From the NCBI GenBank assembly GCA_021234155.1, contig JAJEKV010000100.1, positions 722,116-786,115 of the forward strand: a stretch of DNA of 64,000 nucleotides. Direction: 5' to 3'. Source of the DNA: Isoetes taiwanensis. Its lineage: Eukaryota > Streptophyta > Lycopodiopsida > Isoetales > Isoetaceae. Position numbers and translations under genes: made by a program. Positions 31,764-43,850 of the stretch are shown in pieces. Position 1 is the stretch's first letter, and every line of letters starts with the position of its first letter. The notes under the pieces were generated by a model that was given only the letters and a program-made list of their open reading frames with translations, searched no databases and had not been told where the DNA came from.

Positions 31764-33002
31764 TTAACTGTTTTCACTTAAAGAAAGTACAACAGGAGGC
31801 ATACAGAGCTTTGTTGTATACAATTCTTCCCTACGTTTTCCTACCTTGACACCATCCACCAAAAAATGGAAGACGTTTAAGTCACATTCTGATTCCAAAA
31901 TAATTCTTACATCAAATAAAGACCATGCTTCTTCGACTTTTAAAGTTTTAAACAATTGACCACTTTTGAAGATAGCAATGTCAATGACCGCAGAATGGGT
32001 ACCATCAAAGATCGCCTTGTTCCATGGAACCCACGCCCATCTGCTCCCTTCTTTTACTTCCCTCCATCTTCTCAGATTTGAAGGTAATGTAAACCGCTTG
32101 CTTTTCGAATACAATACCGATTCGAACGCTTTCTTTCTTTATCCCTGACTGTACCTTCTCAACTCCTTCATGCATCGGGATGACCATTCATCACATAAAA
32201 TGTCATCCGTAAACAATCGACAATCACTTACAAGAAACATTTTTGAAGTCTTCTTGACATTCTCGACATTCTTAAACAAGGTAATAAACATATCGATGGG
32301 TACATTTACTTTCACGTGTCCACGGACTCCACCTTTCTCCTTCAAAGCACCGAAAATTTCCCCGTGACAATTTCAGCTTGGCAAGAAACAGAGAACTGGA
32401 ATCCATTGGGCAGGAACTAAGCTGTGATAATGGGGGCAATGGTAAGTCCACAATTTTGCCTTTCCGAGGATAATACTCATATTTTAAGAACCAAATCCCC
32501 CTTTCCCATGGCTACACTTTTGTTTGACCTTCAAAAGCAAGGATCCAATATCATAATAGAAAGCACGGAAGATGCTTGTGATAGAACTCGATGGTTCCAG
32601 GTCCAGCACATCGGAAATACAGAGCCCTGAGATACCAGAAACCCAATTAGTTGATTTCTTCAAAATATAATGAATGACGGATTAGCACATATATAATGAA
32701 ACTCACAAATCGCGACGGCTCGTGGAAATTACGCCGAGATCTTATCTTTTCTTTTCATGTGTGTCGGTGTGTATAGGTGTCCGACCTTGATATATACTTC
32801 CCCTCTCACCTCGAACCCGACAACAATAGCCTTCCAATGGCTTGAAATAACATTTCTCCTGCCTTTGATCACCCGATGCTCTGAGTGGCGGTCGGATTGT
32901 CACGAAGCTCCCAAGAAATATATTGAAGCAGCCGAAATCGTTCTCACCGCGGATGAGGTAATCGCCATCCGAAATGAACCGCAAATTAATTAGATCAAAC
33001 AA
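31764..33002 (-). pseudogene. unrecognised reverse-strand gene with frameshifts
   Basis: Reverse frames read GSFVTIRPPL (about 32.9 kb), VVGFEVRGEVYIKVGHLYTP (about 32.8 kb), NVPIDMFITLFKNVENVKKT then SKMFLVSDCRLFTDDILCDE (32.32-32.2 kb), and SRWAWVPWNKAIFDGTHSAV with SLFDVRIILESECDLNVFHF (32.04-31.86 kb). The pieces are co-linear and probably one gene of about 350-400 codons. It ends next to a palindrome group at 31.49-31.69 kb. Family not recognised. Confidence 0.42.
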
Positions 33003-35189
33003 CCGAATCAGATGAGCTCATGAGAACTAGAAGGATTGAAAGCATTAGCAAACCTGGATGGAGAGACGCGAAAAGAAGAGCCGTTGAGGAAGGGGGGGAG
33101 GGGGGGGTTACTTATAGACACCCCAACATTTGGGCGGTAATTCAGGGCGGGAATAATTTGTAATTATTACTTCCCCGCCCCATCGAACCCGTAGGGTGTA
33201 GGTAAGGATAATGTCAACCCGTACCTTGACGACACCGGCATGGGAAGGGAGGCATGGATGAAGAAAAGCCCTGTACCTCAATTCTCATTGGTCACAAGCG
33301 ATTTCCATCGTCGGCATCGAGCTTGGGACAATAAGTGAACCCAAAAAAACTCTAATGCAAGCATATCTGGCCACTAAACCATTCAGATTGATTGCAAAAT
33401 AAAAATACGTACATAGTATTATGAAGAAATATTGATGTCAATACAAGAAAATATATCTAATGGACTGTGCATGGCCTAAATCAAATGCAAAACTAAATCC
33501 AAGCCTAAAACTGCCCAAGCTTCCTGTTGCGCCTCCCCCCCCCCTTCCAGTTCTATGGATGATGATGATGATGATGTTCTATCTCTGTGCGCACTCCTGT
33601 GTATTTGGAAGGGGGGTAGAGACCCTGAAAGCCTTAGTAGATGATGTATCTAGATAGCCTAATTAATTCCCAATTCATGCGGCCTGTAAGAGCCCGCCTG
33701 GCCGTGGGTGGTGGAGCTAGACCGGCTGACAAGGAAGACTTGTCCAGTTACAGTTGATCCCTCTGGTGTGTAAAGCCTATCAGGGATAAATAGGTTAAAC
33801 ATGATGGCTTCATCCATCGTAGATGGTTAAATATGTTAGCTACGGTTAGGAAATTAATGCATTAGGTAAGAAGCATATAACCTCTTAAGGTAGATAGAAT
33901 AGCTGAGATGTTATGACAACATCAATTGAGGGGATAGGGTGCATTGGATAGCATCATTCGAGAGGTGTAGGACCATTTTCTTATGAAGAAATTGGGGGCT
34001 CAAAATCTTAGGACTGAACCTACTTGCATCTTAGGGGTTGCACCAAAGCGGGGGAGCGAATTAATGGAAGCAATGCAACGGCCAAGTCATCTCCAAATTA
34101 GTCGACACCGGCTCAATGGGGGATGTATTCTAGCCTTAACGGGTGCGATAACTAAGGTGGGGAGAGGGTTTGCATCTAAGTGTAGATAGAATGCATGATG
34201 GGAAAAGCATAATTTCCTTATGCCGTGATCAATTGCCTGCATTCATACGTAGGAATGAGCTAGTAGCCTGCATTGAAAGCATGTATCACACGCTTTAATG
34301 TCTTGTTGATAAATTATATGTTCATAATAACTGCATAGATAGTTTTGTCTTGTGTAGATATCTTAGTATCGAGATAAAGTAAGTAATAATTACATAAAAT
34401 CTTAGTTCAACTTTCGTAAGGATGTAATTCCTTCCAAAGGCATTTAAGTAACCTTCATAGGGTCCTGGTAAATAAAATGTGATTGACTATGCTCCCATTC
34501 TTCAGAGTGAGAACGACGAATTCTCTATGTAGCCTGATTGAATGTATAAAATATGTAGATTGAATTAGTTGTAGATCAAGCTATAATTATTGATTGTATA
34601 TTTCTCAAATAATTATATTTATTCACCTCTTTGAGTGGTAGCAAATAATGGGAGCTAGGTTGTAATCATTGATTGAAAAGATTATGTTTACGGTCCTTGA
34701 AAGTAATGCCAAGGCACTGAGAAAAGGTCGTGTAGTGTCATTGCAAGTAAAGTTTTGCACTAGTTACATTGTTATCAAGTTGTTCCCAAGTGGCCCTTCC
34801 ATTCCTGCAGGTACAATATTAATGAGTATTTTGCCAGATTCCAAAAAACCAAGCTTGATATTTGATGATGCATGCATAAACATGCCTCTTTAAAGTTATT
34901 AAACACCATGCCTAGAAAGGTAGAACCATTGTTTCTCTGGGGAAATTTAAATATGTCTGCAAGAATAAAATAGAATGTACTTTTATCGTCCACGGAGACC
35001 AATTGGCCTATGGGACCCAAACAAATAGAGCAGCAAGCGTATTACTGCTAGGATTAAAAGACCACACCATGGACGGTTTTCAAGGGAAAAACCTTAGCAG
35101 TAATAAGTATGCTGGTAGACTGTATAATCGTATGAGACAATTCAATACTGCTCTAAAAGACATGGCTGAGTCCGTGTATCCATAACCTC
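33003..35189. other. no recognised gene
   Basis: It holds a G-run (about 33090-33108), a C-run (33536-33546) and a short GAT microsatellite (about 33556-33575). ORFs are short and without motifs. The base composition seems to return to AT-rich plant intergenic DNA here. Confidence 0.4.
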
Positions 35190-36580
35190 TTGAAGATATG
35201 ATCCCAACAAGCCCACGAGGTCACGTTCAATAACATGCAGCGGCTGGTTCAGGCATAACTAACAGTCTTCCAACTGATCAATATAAAGATCAAAAAGCAT
35301 TAGGGAGAGTGAGCAACCCTGGCGCACTCCAATAGTACTGACGACAGGCTGTCCTGTTGGTATGGCTGTCCTGTTGGTGTGAGACGGCCTGAGCATGCCT
35401 CGTATAACTGGTACATTGCATTTTGCAAGTCGACAAGGGTCCCTAGCTGCCTCAATCTATCCCACAACTTGTTTTGGGGTCTATATCAAAAGCCTTTGCG
35501 AAATCCACAAAACAACAGTACAAGTTTTGAGGTGATTCCTGCTATCCTCAATCAGTGTTCACAGGGTGAAAATATGGTCAATGGTGGAATGTCTGGACGA
35601 GAAGCCTGCATGTGTCAGAGTATGCACTATGTGTCTTCTGCCCATAGCGTCATTCGCTGCTCAAGGATGCCAGCCAACAATTTTGCAAAGAGAGAGCTGA
35701 CCATGATTGTGTGATAGTTGGCTGGGCAGTGAGGGTCGCCTACATTGTATATGGGAATAACTCTACTAGTGGTCCACTATGGTGGGAAGCCTTCTTGCAA
35801 TGCTCTATTGAGTAATGTTGTGAGGACAGGCACCATCGGAGGCCCAACCTATTTGAGAAGCTCTACCCAAATCTGCCGCCATCTCATTAGCTAGGTGTTG
35901 TAAGCTTATTATAACATCTCCTTCCGTAATGATCAATGCTAGGACCATCTACGGACAAACTGTTGCCTGACCCCTCAATGAATCATAAAGCCATTACAAG
36001 TTTGCACCCATTGCTTTGAGGTGATGTTCCATGCAGGTTGTGCAGGCTTACTCAATACCTTTCTCCAAAATGCCTTAGAGTGACGATCCAGGAGATAGAA
36101 CATCTATTGCTGGTGTTCTGCAAAATATTTGGCTTTCTTGGCCTTGAGGAAGGAGCAGTATTGGCTGATGGCATGTGGACATAAGGCGGGATCAGTGTCT
36201 TGTCAGAGTCAACGTTTGAACTCCCTACATTTGTTATGAAACCATCAGTTGCAGGGGAAGGTGGTAGCTCCCAAGGGCTTTTGTGAATGGCCTCTCCCAA
36301 AGTATCTATCAGCAGCGCCAGAAGCAACTGAAATGCTAGGCAGTCTATTGCTGCAATGTGGAAAGCTGTAGTATTCCCTCCAGGTCATGCTCAACCATTT
36401 CGGCATAGGTCTCTCCACGGTCGTAGTCCAGACGTAGCTAGGGTACAGGAGGTGTTGAGGCCATGGATGCGCGGGCAGCCTGCCAATCTACATGCACGAA
36501 AAAGGGCTGGTGGTCTGAGTCTACTTCCTCGTCCCGACTATCTGTTCCAATGCCGAAATGGGTAATGAGATGCAGACTTG
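35190..36580 (-). mobile_element. LINE (non-LTR) retrotransposon remnant
   Basis: Reverse frames give an endonuclease C-terminal motif (VDSDHQPFFVHVDW, about 36.52 kb), a connector, then RT blocks: PIYNVGDPHCPANYHTIMVS (about 35.74 kb), LFAKLLAGILEQR, and GVRQGCSLSLMLFDLYID (about 35.32 kb). The order EN-RT and the GVRQGC..SL.LF.LYID signature are diagnostic for LINEs. Many stops and frameshifts; no YxDD block or tail is found, so it is truncated at both ends. Confidence 0.85.
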
Positions 36581-37120
36581 TTCCTCCACCAGTACATAAT
36601 CCACAACACTAGAGCCGAAGGCTTTCGGAGTGAGTTATTTAATTCGGGTAAAACAATTTGACATGCACACTCTTCCCTTGTTTTTTATAAGCCTTGTTTT
36701 TTGCTATTAAACACCACCAGTTTCACTAATATTTCCGCTTACCAGTTTTGTAATTATTCCGCTTGTCCCTCCAAAAGGAAGAGCATAACATTACCATATC
36801 AAAGCATTCAAGCGAATGGTGAAGGAAATAGATGAGAAAGTAAATTGATTAAATAATACATGGACAAGAAATAAAACTTAGGATTTATTGTAGGCATTAA
36901 TCCCCCATTAATCCTGAGTGAATCAATCATAGAAATAGTACATGGACAACAAATCGAACCTAGTATTTATTGTAGCAATTAATCTAGGTGAAATTCTCAT
37001 ACATACACACAAGGCTTCAAAGATACATGAATTGTTGGATTTAAAGATTTGGTTATTGCGCTTGTATATGTGTACGCGGCAAACAAAATTCATATTCTAT
37101 TAAACCTCTGCATCTGTTAA
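36581..37120. other. no recognised gene
   Basis: AT-rich DNA. Two related lines near 36860 and 36945 share CATGGACAA.AAAT.GAAC.TAG.ATTTATTGTAG, a diverged short duplication. Confidence 0.4.
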
Positions 37121-37625
37121 GATAAAGGAAGTTCATGCTAAGGCCATCAATATTGACTGCCAATTTGACGCTACAATGCCAGTGTGTTGGTTGATGTAAA
37201 TGCAAAATGTGGAACCATCAAAAGTGGACGAGAAGTTTCTGATGCAATGCCAAAACTTGTGGCATGGAATTAAAAGCTTGTTGATTAAGCAGAACAAGGT
37301 GAAGAAAAAGAAATCCTACAAATATTCTATATGATGCAATTGAATGGTGCAAAGTCAAATGGTGTTAGTTCTGTATCTCTTGCCAGAGTGAGGCCATGAC
37401 TACATTTTAGAAGAAGGATATCATCCTTTTCACTTCAATCAGTCAAGGTCATGGAGGAACAACAGAGATGCACCATTTTACTCGAATGGGTTGATCATTT
37501 GTGTAGAACAAGTTAAATCCCTGAAGTAGAAGAGCGTATCAGCACTATTCCATCTGACACTACATGTTGTAGTGTGGATGCCTAACCATTGCAGCTGTCG
37601 AGATTTAAGAGACTTTCTATAAGTT
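37121..37625 (+). pseudogene. PPR (PLS-type) protein remnant
   Basis: Forward frames read EVHAKAINIDCQFDAT, DVNAKCGTIKSGREVSDAMP, EQGEEKEILQIFYMMQLNGA and EERISTIPSDTT. These are degenerate PPR units (usual pattern VHA..I..G...D..V.NALVDMYAKCG....A..VFD.MP). PPR proteins bind organellar RNA. Several frameshifts and stops; length covers only two to three repeats. Confidence 0.75.
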
Positions 37626-37652
37626 GCTCAGCCATATCCATTATTCTATGAA

Positions 37653-37841
37653 TTATGTAGGCACCAACCAAGGAATCCGCATAGGCACTATATCGAATAC
37701 ATGGTTGGCATCGAGCATGCTGCCAAATTTCATATACATGTTTATGATAGTGTTTCCAAGTAAAATGTTGGGCTTGGTTAATTTCTTAGAGATCTGAGAA
37801 CGAACGTGCTTATATTTTACAAATGTTCTTGTCGCATGCAA
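37653..37841 (-). pseudogene. second PPR fragment, opposite strand
   Basis: The reverse frame reads VRSQISKKLTKPNILLGNTI then INMYMKFGSMLDANHVFDIV, an L/S-type PPR unit and its neighbour. It lies 30 bp from the forward PPR remnant but in opposite orientation, so an inversion or independent fragment is implied. Confidence 0.7.
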
Positions 37842-38325
37842 TGCTGCAAAAGAAAAAAAGAAATGTCGAAGATCCTTTTGTTACATACAGATAGTATTGC
37901 AAAAGCCCTATGGATGAGGAGTTGATTGAGAAGGAAATGAGTTGTTGATCTATACCTAAGAGGAGCCCTTCATGTTGTTTGTGTAGTTGACTTGTGAGTC
38001 ATTTCTTGTGTTCTTGTGTCATTGGTTGGCCTCTCCGTAACTACTTTACTGTCTCAAATGCTTTGGAATGGGTTAAGCCAACTTCATGCAAAAGAAAATC
38101 ATATATCTACAACCAAGTGTTATGTGGTAGATCAAAATGTTGCAAGCAAGTGCTTCGTGGTTGAGATGTCCATCGAACAATGCATGGACTGCTTAAATAA
38201 AATGTACCTATGAAATTTCCAAGTAAAATGAGGTACATCCAAATAATTGTGAACAAGGATTATATCTCCAACTTGATGACACAAAAAACGAAAGCAACAA
38301 CAGCTTATTAGCTTGATACTTTTGA

Positions 38326-38900
38326 GGTCTTGTACCTGACTATAAAGCTCTCTGTTCTCAGTAAGAATTTTATGACAGGGAACTGTTGCACATGATTGGA
38401 TCTGTGTACCTATAATCATAAGATTAGCAAGATCATAAATGTGAGCAATGAACATGAAAAAAAAAGTTGCTGCCAAGATAAAGATATTATTTAATGGGAA
38501 AAAAAAAGCTTACATAATGAAATGTTTCTATCTGCATTCTCCAGTTGCAGCTTAAGCACCTCGCATTTCATGCTGTTTAGGATAATATCTCTTGCATTTC
38601 TCGTTTTCATCCCTAAGGGCCTTTGTCTCAAGCGCATTACCTTTTTCAATGTCTTGAACTTAAGCACGAGAACTGTAGTTCCAACATTTTGATCTTTAAC
38701 TTGTGCCTTATTCTTTTTTCTGAAGCTCCATCTTTGATCGGAATTCTTGCTCCATGACATCAACCATTTCCAACTTATTTTCAAGTGCTTAGAATTCCAT
38801 CTGCTTTTTTAATCCGATCTTTAACCAGCTTTTCTGTACGGAGTTCTATTACTCTTTTGTCCTCCTCAATCTTTTCAGATAAGATTTATAAACTGCAAGA
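38326..38900 (-). pseudogene. kinesin-14-like stalk and neck exons
   Basis: The last exon (about 38410-38326) reads CHKILTENRELYSQVQDLK before a GT. Plant kinesin-14 proteins have this neck (HKVLEENRKLYNQVQDLKG) directly before the motor. Upstream pieces in shifted frames (ILSEKIEEDKRVIELRTEKL, LEMVDVMEQEFRSKMELQKK, MKCEVLKLQLENADRNISL) are coiled-coil-like. No motor domain follows to the left, where unrelated PPR fragments lie. Together with exons at 46.15-46.49 kb this suggests a broken minus-end microtubule motor gene, now split by copia element 2. Confidence 0.55.
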
Positions 38901-38949
38901 TACATTTGCACTTCTATTCACTATATTGCTCACACTATATATGGAAAGT

Positions 38950-39505
38950 CAACTGATCCCATCGATCCGAGACATCGGATCGCCATTCTGGAATGGGACG
39001 AGCATGCATGTTTTGCATGCATGCGGGCGGCGCATGCCCGTTCTGGTTGGGAGTTCGCTATTTTAGGCGCGTTTCTGCTTCGACTTCTCATCGGCGCTTC
39101 CTCTTCTCTCTCAGCAGTACCTTATTCTCTTTGAATTGTTTCGGCGGGGAGGGGCTTCTTCACGCTGGGTTTGGCCTAAATTGGCGTTTTTTTCGTGCTG
39201 TCCTTTTCCGGCCTGTAGCCTTCGGCCCCGTGACCTTCGTCCCTCGATCCTAGTTTGTTAAGGAAGTCCTTTGGTATTCGGGCGGTTTGTTGGTTTCATC
39301 GCGGGAGTCCCATTCTAGAATCCCATCGATCCGGAGACATCGGATCGCCATTTGGAATGGGACGAGCATCATCCCATTTTTGCATGCATGCGATCAGGGA
39401 CATCGGATCGCCATGGAATGGGGCGCATGCCCGTTAAGTTGGGAGTTCGCTATTTTGAAGTGTTTACGCCGACTTCTCATCGGCGCTTCCTCTTCTCTCG
39501 GTGAT
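38950..39505. repeat. nested direct duplications, units A, B and A'
   Basis: Unit A (38955-39116; ATCCCATCGATCCG, GACATCGGATCGCCAT, GTTGGGAGTTCGCTATTTT, CTTCTCATCGGCGCTTCC) recurs as A' at 39321-39505. Unit B (39128-39321) recurs as B' at 39963-40192. A' itself holds two GACATCGGATCGCCAT motifs. Probably a non-autonomous element that duplicated internally. Confidence 0.8.
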
Positions 39506-39724
39506 TACCTTATTCTCTTTGAACCCACCCTCCCCTTCTTTGTTATTGTATTTTTATCGCGCGGCACGCTGGCGTAATCAGCCCCTCCACTCACGGGAGG
39601 TTTGGTTTGTCTTGTTGTTTTGTTGGTGATGTGCGGTCTGGGGTTAGCGGCGGCATCTGTTTCGACTTTTTCCATTCGTGGGTTTTGGGGCGATTTTTAT
39701 GCCTTACGTTTGTCCAAGCCCCTT

Positions 39725-39797
39725 GCGAAGGCTTATCACTAGGGTTTTTCTCGAAAACCCGAAAGGGCTGGTTTTTAATCCGGTGATAAGCTTTCGG
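39725..39797. repeat. imperfect hairpin
   Basis: GCGAAGGCTTATCAC near 39725 pairs with GTGATAAGCTTTCGG near 39782. The loop includes CTCGAAAACCCGAAAGG, itself weakly inverted. Confidence 0.5.
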
Positions 39798-39962
39798 CAG
39801 GTACACTAGCCCAGTCTCTATTAGCATTGTATTTTGTTGGGGTCCAAATGATATAATTGGATTTTCCCTTTATTTTTTATGGGTAGTTTGCATGTGTGCG
39901 GCTACCCACTATCCACCATTGTAGAAAATCTGCTGAGATGAATGAGAAGCAAGTCTAAGTCT

Positions 39963-40192
39963 ATTTCTCTTTGAATTGTTTTCCAGGCAGGGGAGGGGCT
40001 TCTTCCTGCTTGGTTTGGCCAATTTGGCGTTTCTTTCATGCTGTCCTTTTCCGGCCTTTAGCCTTCGTCCTGTGACCTCCGTCCTCGATCCTAGTTTGTA
40101 AGGAAGTCCTTTGGTATTCGGGCGGTTTGTTGGTTTCATGCGAGTCCCATTGGGCGGTTTGTTGGTTTCATGCGAGTCCCATTCTAGAATAA
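39963..40192. repeat. unit B' (copy of 39128-39321) with a 36-bp tandem end
   Basis: The end contains GGGCGGTTTGTTGGTTTCAT then GCGAGTCCCATT twice in tandem (about 40117-40188). Confidence 0.8.
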
Positions 40193-40294
40193 AATTATTA
40201 CTTACCTGGGGTATTCCAAATACAGTCATGCCAACATAAGAGTCAAAGGCATTTACCTAAACCTGTTGTAATTGAGAGACAATCATCTGAAGAT

Positions 40295-40959
40295 TGACAG
40301 GAATTTGATTTATGAAACAATATTCACAGTTAGTCTCAAAGCACCAAGTTTATGTTTATATCATTCATGAAGTTTATATCACCTTCCAATTCTCAAATAG
40401 TTGAGTTAAAACGATATATTCAAATTATCAAGTAACAAAGCATTGAATATGATCATATATCGATTTAAAGCTACAGACCATATGGTATAGAATGATAAAA
40501 TAATGTCTTTAACCACAAACCTCTATTTCGATTACAACAATCCCCTTTATTTCCGATCTGCTAGCGGGATTCCAGATCCCCTATTTTACAGATGCTTCTT
40601 GGTTTTATTTACACAGGTCCGACGGTTCTGTCTTGCCGACCTGTTTGAACTTTGGCTTGGCTCCAAAAGATTGGATCGAGCCCTATATATTAAAATGGAA
40701 GTCTTTTATCCTAAATCACAATATCGACCTTAAAATATTTAGGACTATTGTGTCAAATAAATGTTCTCAAGGCACATTCCCTGACCATTGCTTCTCAGAT
40801 TTCATGTAATTTTCATACTCTCTTTATTCTTCTGTATACACAATTTTCTCTGTAACTTAGGAACATCTAGGATCACTCAGACCGAGTAAATGTTCCCTTA
40901 GTTCAATGAGGCCCAGTCCTGAATGTGTCTTCTGAGCTTCTATCCTTCAAATTCCAACA
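40295..40959 (-). repeat. 3' LTR of copia element 2 (665 bp)
   Basis: Forward edges TGACAGGAATTTG and CAAATTCCAACA form imperfect terminal inverts. Compared with the other LTR it lacks 12-13 bp after CACCAAGTTT and has a few extra bases at CCCCTTTATTTCCG. Confidence 0.92.
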
Positions 40960-40995
40960 ATTTGATCTGACTCTTTCTTTCATTCCCCTTCGGAT
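40960..40995 (-). other. polypurine tract region of copia element 2
   Basis: The reverse strand reads GGGGAATGAAAGAAAGAG, then AGTCAGATCAAAT, then the LTR start TGTTGG. The 13 bases between tract and LTR are unusual, because the same 13 bases also lie outside the other LTR. Confidence 0.6.
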
Positions 40996-41102
40996 CATAT
41001 TGTTAATCATGTCATATTCTTGATTCTCAATCAACAGAATAATCTGCTAAGCTGCAATATACATATTTTGCTAAGTTGCAATATACATATTTCAACTTTC
41101 TT

Positions 41103-41900
41103 TCATTCATGAATATCTCTGCAACTCAGCCTGTCACTTATGTCCTTCAATCTGTTTCCACTTAGAGCTTTTGTGAAAATATCAGCCAGCTGATCCTCAG
41201 ATTTAATATAACTTAACTGAATTAATTCTTTGCTTACCATGTCTCTGATAAAGTGCATCTCCATCTCTATGTGTTTTGTTCTTAAAGTTTCATGAAGAAC
41301 TGGATTTTTCGTCATCGCTATGCAACTTTGGCTGTCACAGAATAGTACAGTGCTTTCTTTTTGTTTTAATCCTAATTCATTTAGGAATCTCCTTGCCCAT
41401 ACGATTCCCTTGGCTGCTAAAGTTGCTGCAGCATATTCTGATTCTGCCGTAGATAGTGCTATAGATCCTTGCTTTTTACTTCTCCAAATAATCGACGCTC
41501 CTCCTAACATCAATACGTAGCCAGAGGTTGATTTTCTTTCATCCAAATCTCCACACCAATCCGCATCACAGAATGCTTTCAATTTCATATCATCGTTTCG
41601 ATAGACTAAACCATTATGTTGTGTTCCCTGGAGATATCTTAGAACCTTTTTGGCGGCTGACCAGTGTCCTTTCCCTGGATCATGATTATATCTACTTAAC
41701 ATGTTTACAACAAAAGTAATATCAGGTCTTGTATTGTTCGCCACATGTAAAAGACCTCCTACTAATTGTCTATAAGGTATTTGAGCCATTTCTTCTCTTT
41801 CTTCTTCTGTTTGCGGAGATAATGCCTTTGAAATCTTGCATCCTGGCAGAATCAGAGCCTTTACTGCATTATAATCTGTCATGTTAAACTTCTCCAACAT
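41103..41900 (-). pseudogene. copia element 2 RNase H and RT end
   Basis: Open 265-codon frame with IPYRQLVGGLLHVANNTRPD, HWSAAKKVLRYLQGT, AFCDADWCGD, STAESEYAA, FCDSQS and KHIEMEMHFIRD, the complete copia RNase H with its D-E-D-type residues. It is out of frame with the upstream RT. Confidence 0.9.
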
Positions 41901-41933
41901 TGACTGAATGTATTTGCTCTGAGATAAAGAAAT

Positions 41934-42682
41934 CTACTTTCTCTTTCTGTCACGTAACACTTCTATTCCTAAAAATCTTTTAAGTTCCCCTAAATCCGAC
42001 ATTTTAAACCTGTTTTTGAGGATGTCTTTGCAGAGATTTAGAGTACTTGCATTGTTTGCCACCATCACACAGTTGTCCACATATAATGCTATGATGCAAT
42101 AATTATTTCTTTCCCTGTATGCATATACATTACCATCGTTTTCTAGTTTAACAAATCCTTGTTCTATCAAATATCCATCAATGCACTTGTACCATTGCCT
42201 TGGCGACTGCCTCAGCCCATAAACAGCCTTGTTAAGCTTCTAGACCTTGTCTTTGCCATTCTCATAACCTGGAGCTTGCCTCATGAAGATTTCTTCTTCT
42301 AACTTAGCATTTAAAAAAGCAGTATTGACGTCCATGTGATGTAGTTCAAGGTTCTGAGCATTTGCCATAGCTATTAACATTCTAATGCTTGCTAGTTTAA
42401 CCACTGGGGAAAATATATCTCCATAATCTACACCTTTCCTTTGGGTAACCTCTGTGCAACCAATCTTGCCTTAGACTTAGGTTTTCCTTCAGCATCAATT
42501 TTTAGCTTGTATATCCACTTGTTCCCAATCACGTTTTTCTGTTTTGGCATGTTAGCAAGTTCATAGGTAGATGTACGTTCAAATGATTCCATCTCCTCAT
42601 CCATTGCTCTTTTCCATTTGAGTGCATCTGATTCTGGTATTGCTTCTTCAAAAGTTTCTGGTATTCCGGATTCTAATACCAT
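41934..42682 (-). pseudogene. copia element 2 reverse transcriptase, disrupted
   Basis: Frames 42682-42428 (WKRAMDEEMESFERT, NVIGNKWIYKLK, KARLVAQR) and 42170-41934 (IALYVDNCVMVAN). Between them VYGLRQSPRQW-type sequence is readable with stops. The catalytic YVDD is mutated to YVDN, so this copy cannot supply active RT. Confidence 0.88.
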
Positions 42683-43022
42683 TAGTGCATCAGAGATGTT
42701 TTCAGCCTGTAATCTTCTACTCCTATCATCGATTTGTCTACCATATTGTTCTATGTCTATTCCTGCCTCATCTCTAAGGATTTGTCCCTCTGTTTTCCTT
42801 CTTCTAAGTGATTGTCTTGTTGCACATCATTATTTTCATTGTCAACCACTTGGTCTTGTTCAATTCTCTCTTTTGTTCCAGAGTATTCACTTTCTTCACA
42901 GCTCTTTTCATATTCATCATCTGTATCTATCATTTCAATATTTTTATCAACCTTTTCAGCTGCTTCTCCCCTCTTCATCTCTTCACTTTTATGCTCGAAT
43001 TTTTGTCTGTACAACTCTTTCT

Positions 43023-43850
43023 CTACAAAGGTTTTACATCGCGGCTTATTATGATCTTTCTACTAACAGGATTATAAACTCTGTATCCTTTAGACTGCTG
43101 GTCGTATCCTACCAGGTATGTAACCATGGATCTATCATCCAATTTCTGCCTCAATTCCTGAGGTATATGCGTGTATACTAAACATCCATAAGTTTTATAT
43201 TTTTCATAGCTAGGTAGTTTACCAGACCACAATCTCTTTGGGCAGCTACCACGTAAGCTTGTAGATGGCAAAACATTTTGAATTTCCACTGTTGTTTTGA
43301 CTGCTTCTTCCCATAAGAAGTTTGGCAGGCCTGCATGCTTGAGCATTGCTCGCACTGCATTAAGTATAGTTTTATTTTTTCTTTCCGCAACCCCATTTTG
43401 CTGTGGGGTGTGACTGCATGTGTATTGTCTTCTAATTCCTCTTTTAATGCAAAACAACTTGAATTTTGAAGACGTATACTCACCTCCTCTGTCGGATCTT
43501 ACACACTTAATCCGCCTTCCAATTGAGCATTCTGCTTCTGCAACAAATGCCTTGAAAACTGGATCTTTAGTCCTGAGACAGTACACCTTTGTTTTTCTAC
43601 TGTAATCATCAACAAACGTTATAAAGTACCTTTTTCCAGTAATTCCTACAACATTTAGGGGTCCGCACAGATCAGTGTGCACAAGTTCCAAAATTCCTTT
43701 GGCTCGTTTGACTGACCTTTTAAAAGCCAGCCTGCATTGTTTCCCTAGCATACAACCTTTGCATGTATATTTATCAGCCCTGCACTCAGTGTAATGTATC
43801 CATCCTTTCTTAATCATAGTTTCAATGTTGTCAATATTTGTGTGTCCCAC
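43023..43850 (-). pseudogene. copia element 2 pre-integrase and integrase
   Basis: 275-codon frame: CKGCMLGKQCRLAF, LVHTDLCGPL, FVDDYSRKTKVY, VRSDRGGEYTS, PQQNGVAERKNKT and a C-terminal KLDDRSMVTYLVGY. The D,D,E residues are present. The acidic linker follows in 43014-42757. Confidence 0.9.

Noticed and set aside
31700-31790. tRNA gene on the reverse strand
   Set aside because: Only the T-arm is convincing; acceptor, D and anticodon arms could not be built.
33085-33110. G-quadruplex regulatory element
   Set aside because: A simple G-run; no gene or promoter context supports a function.
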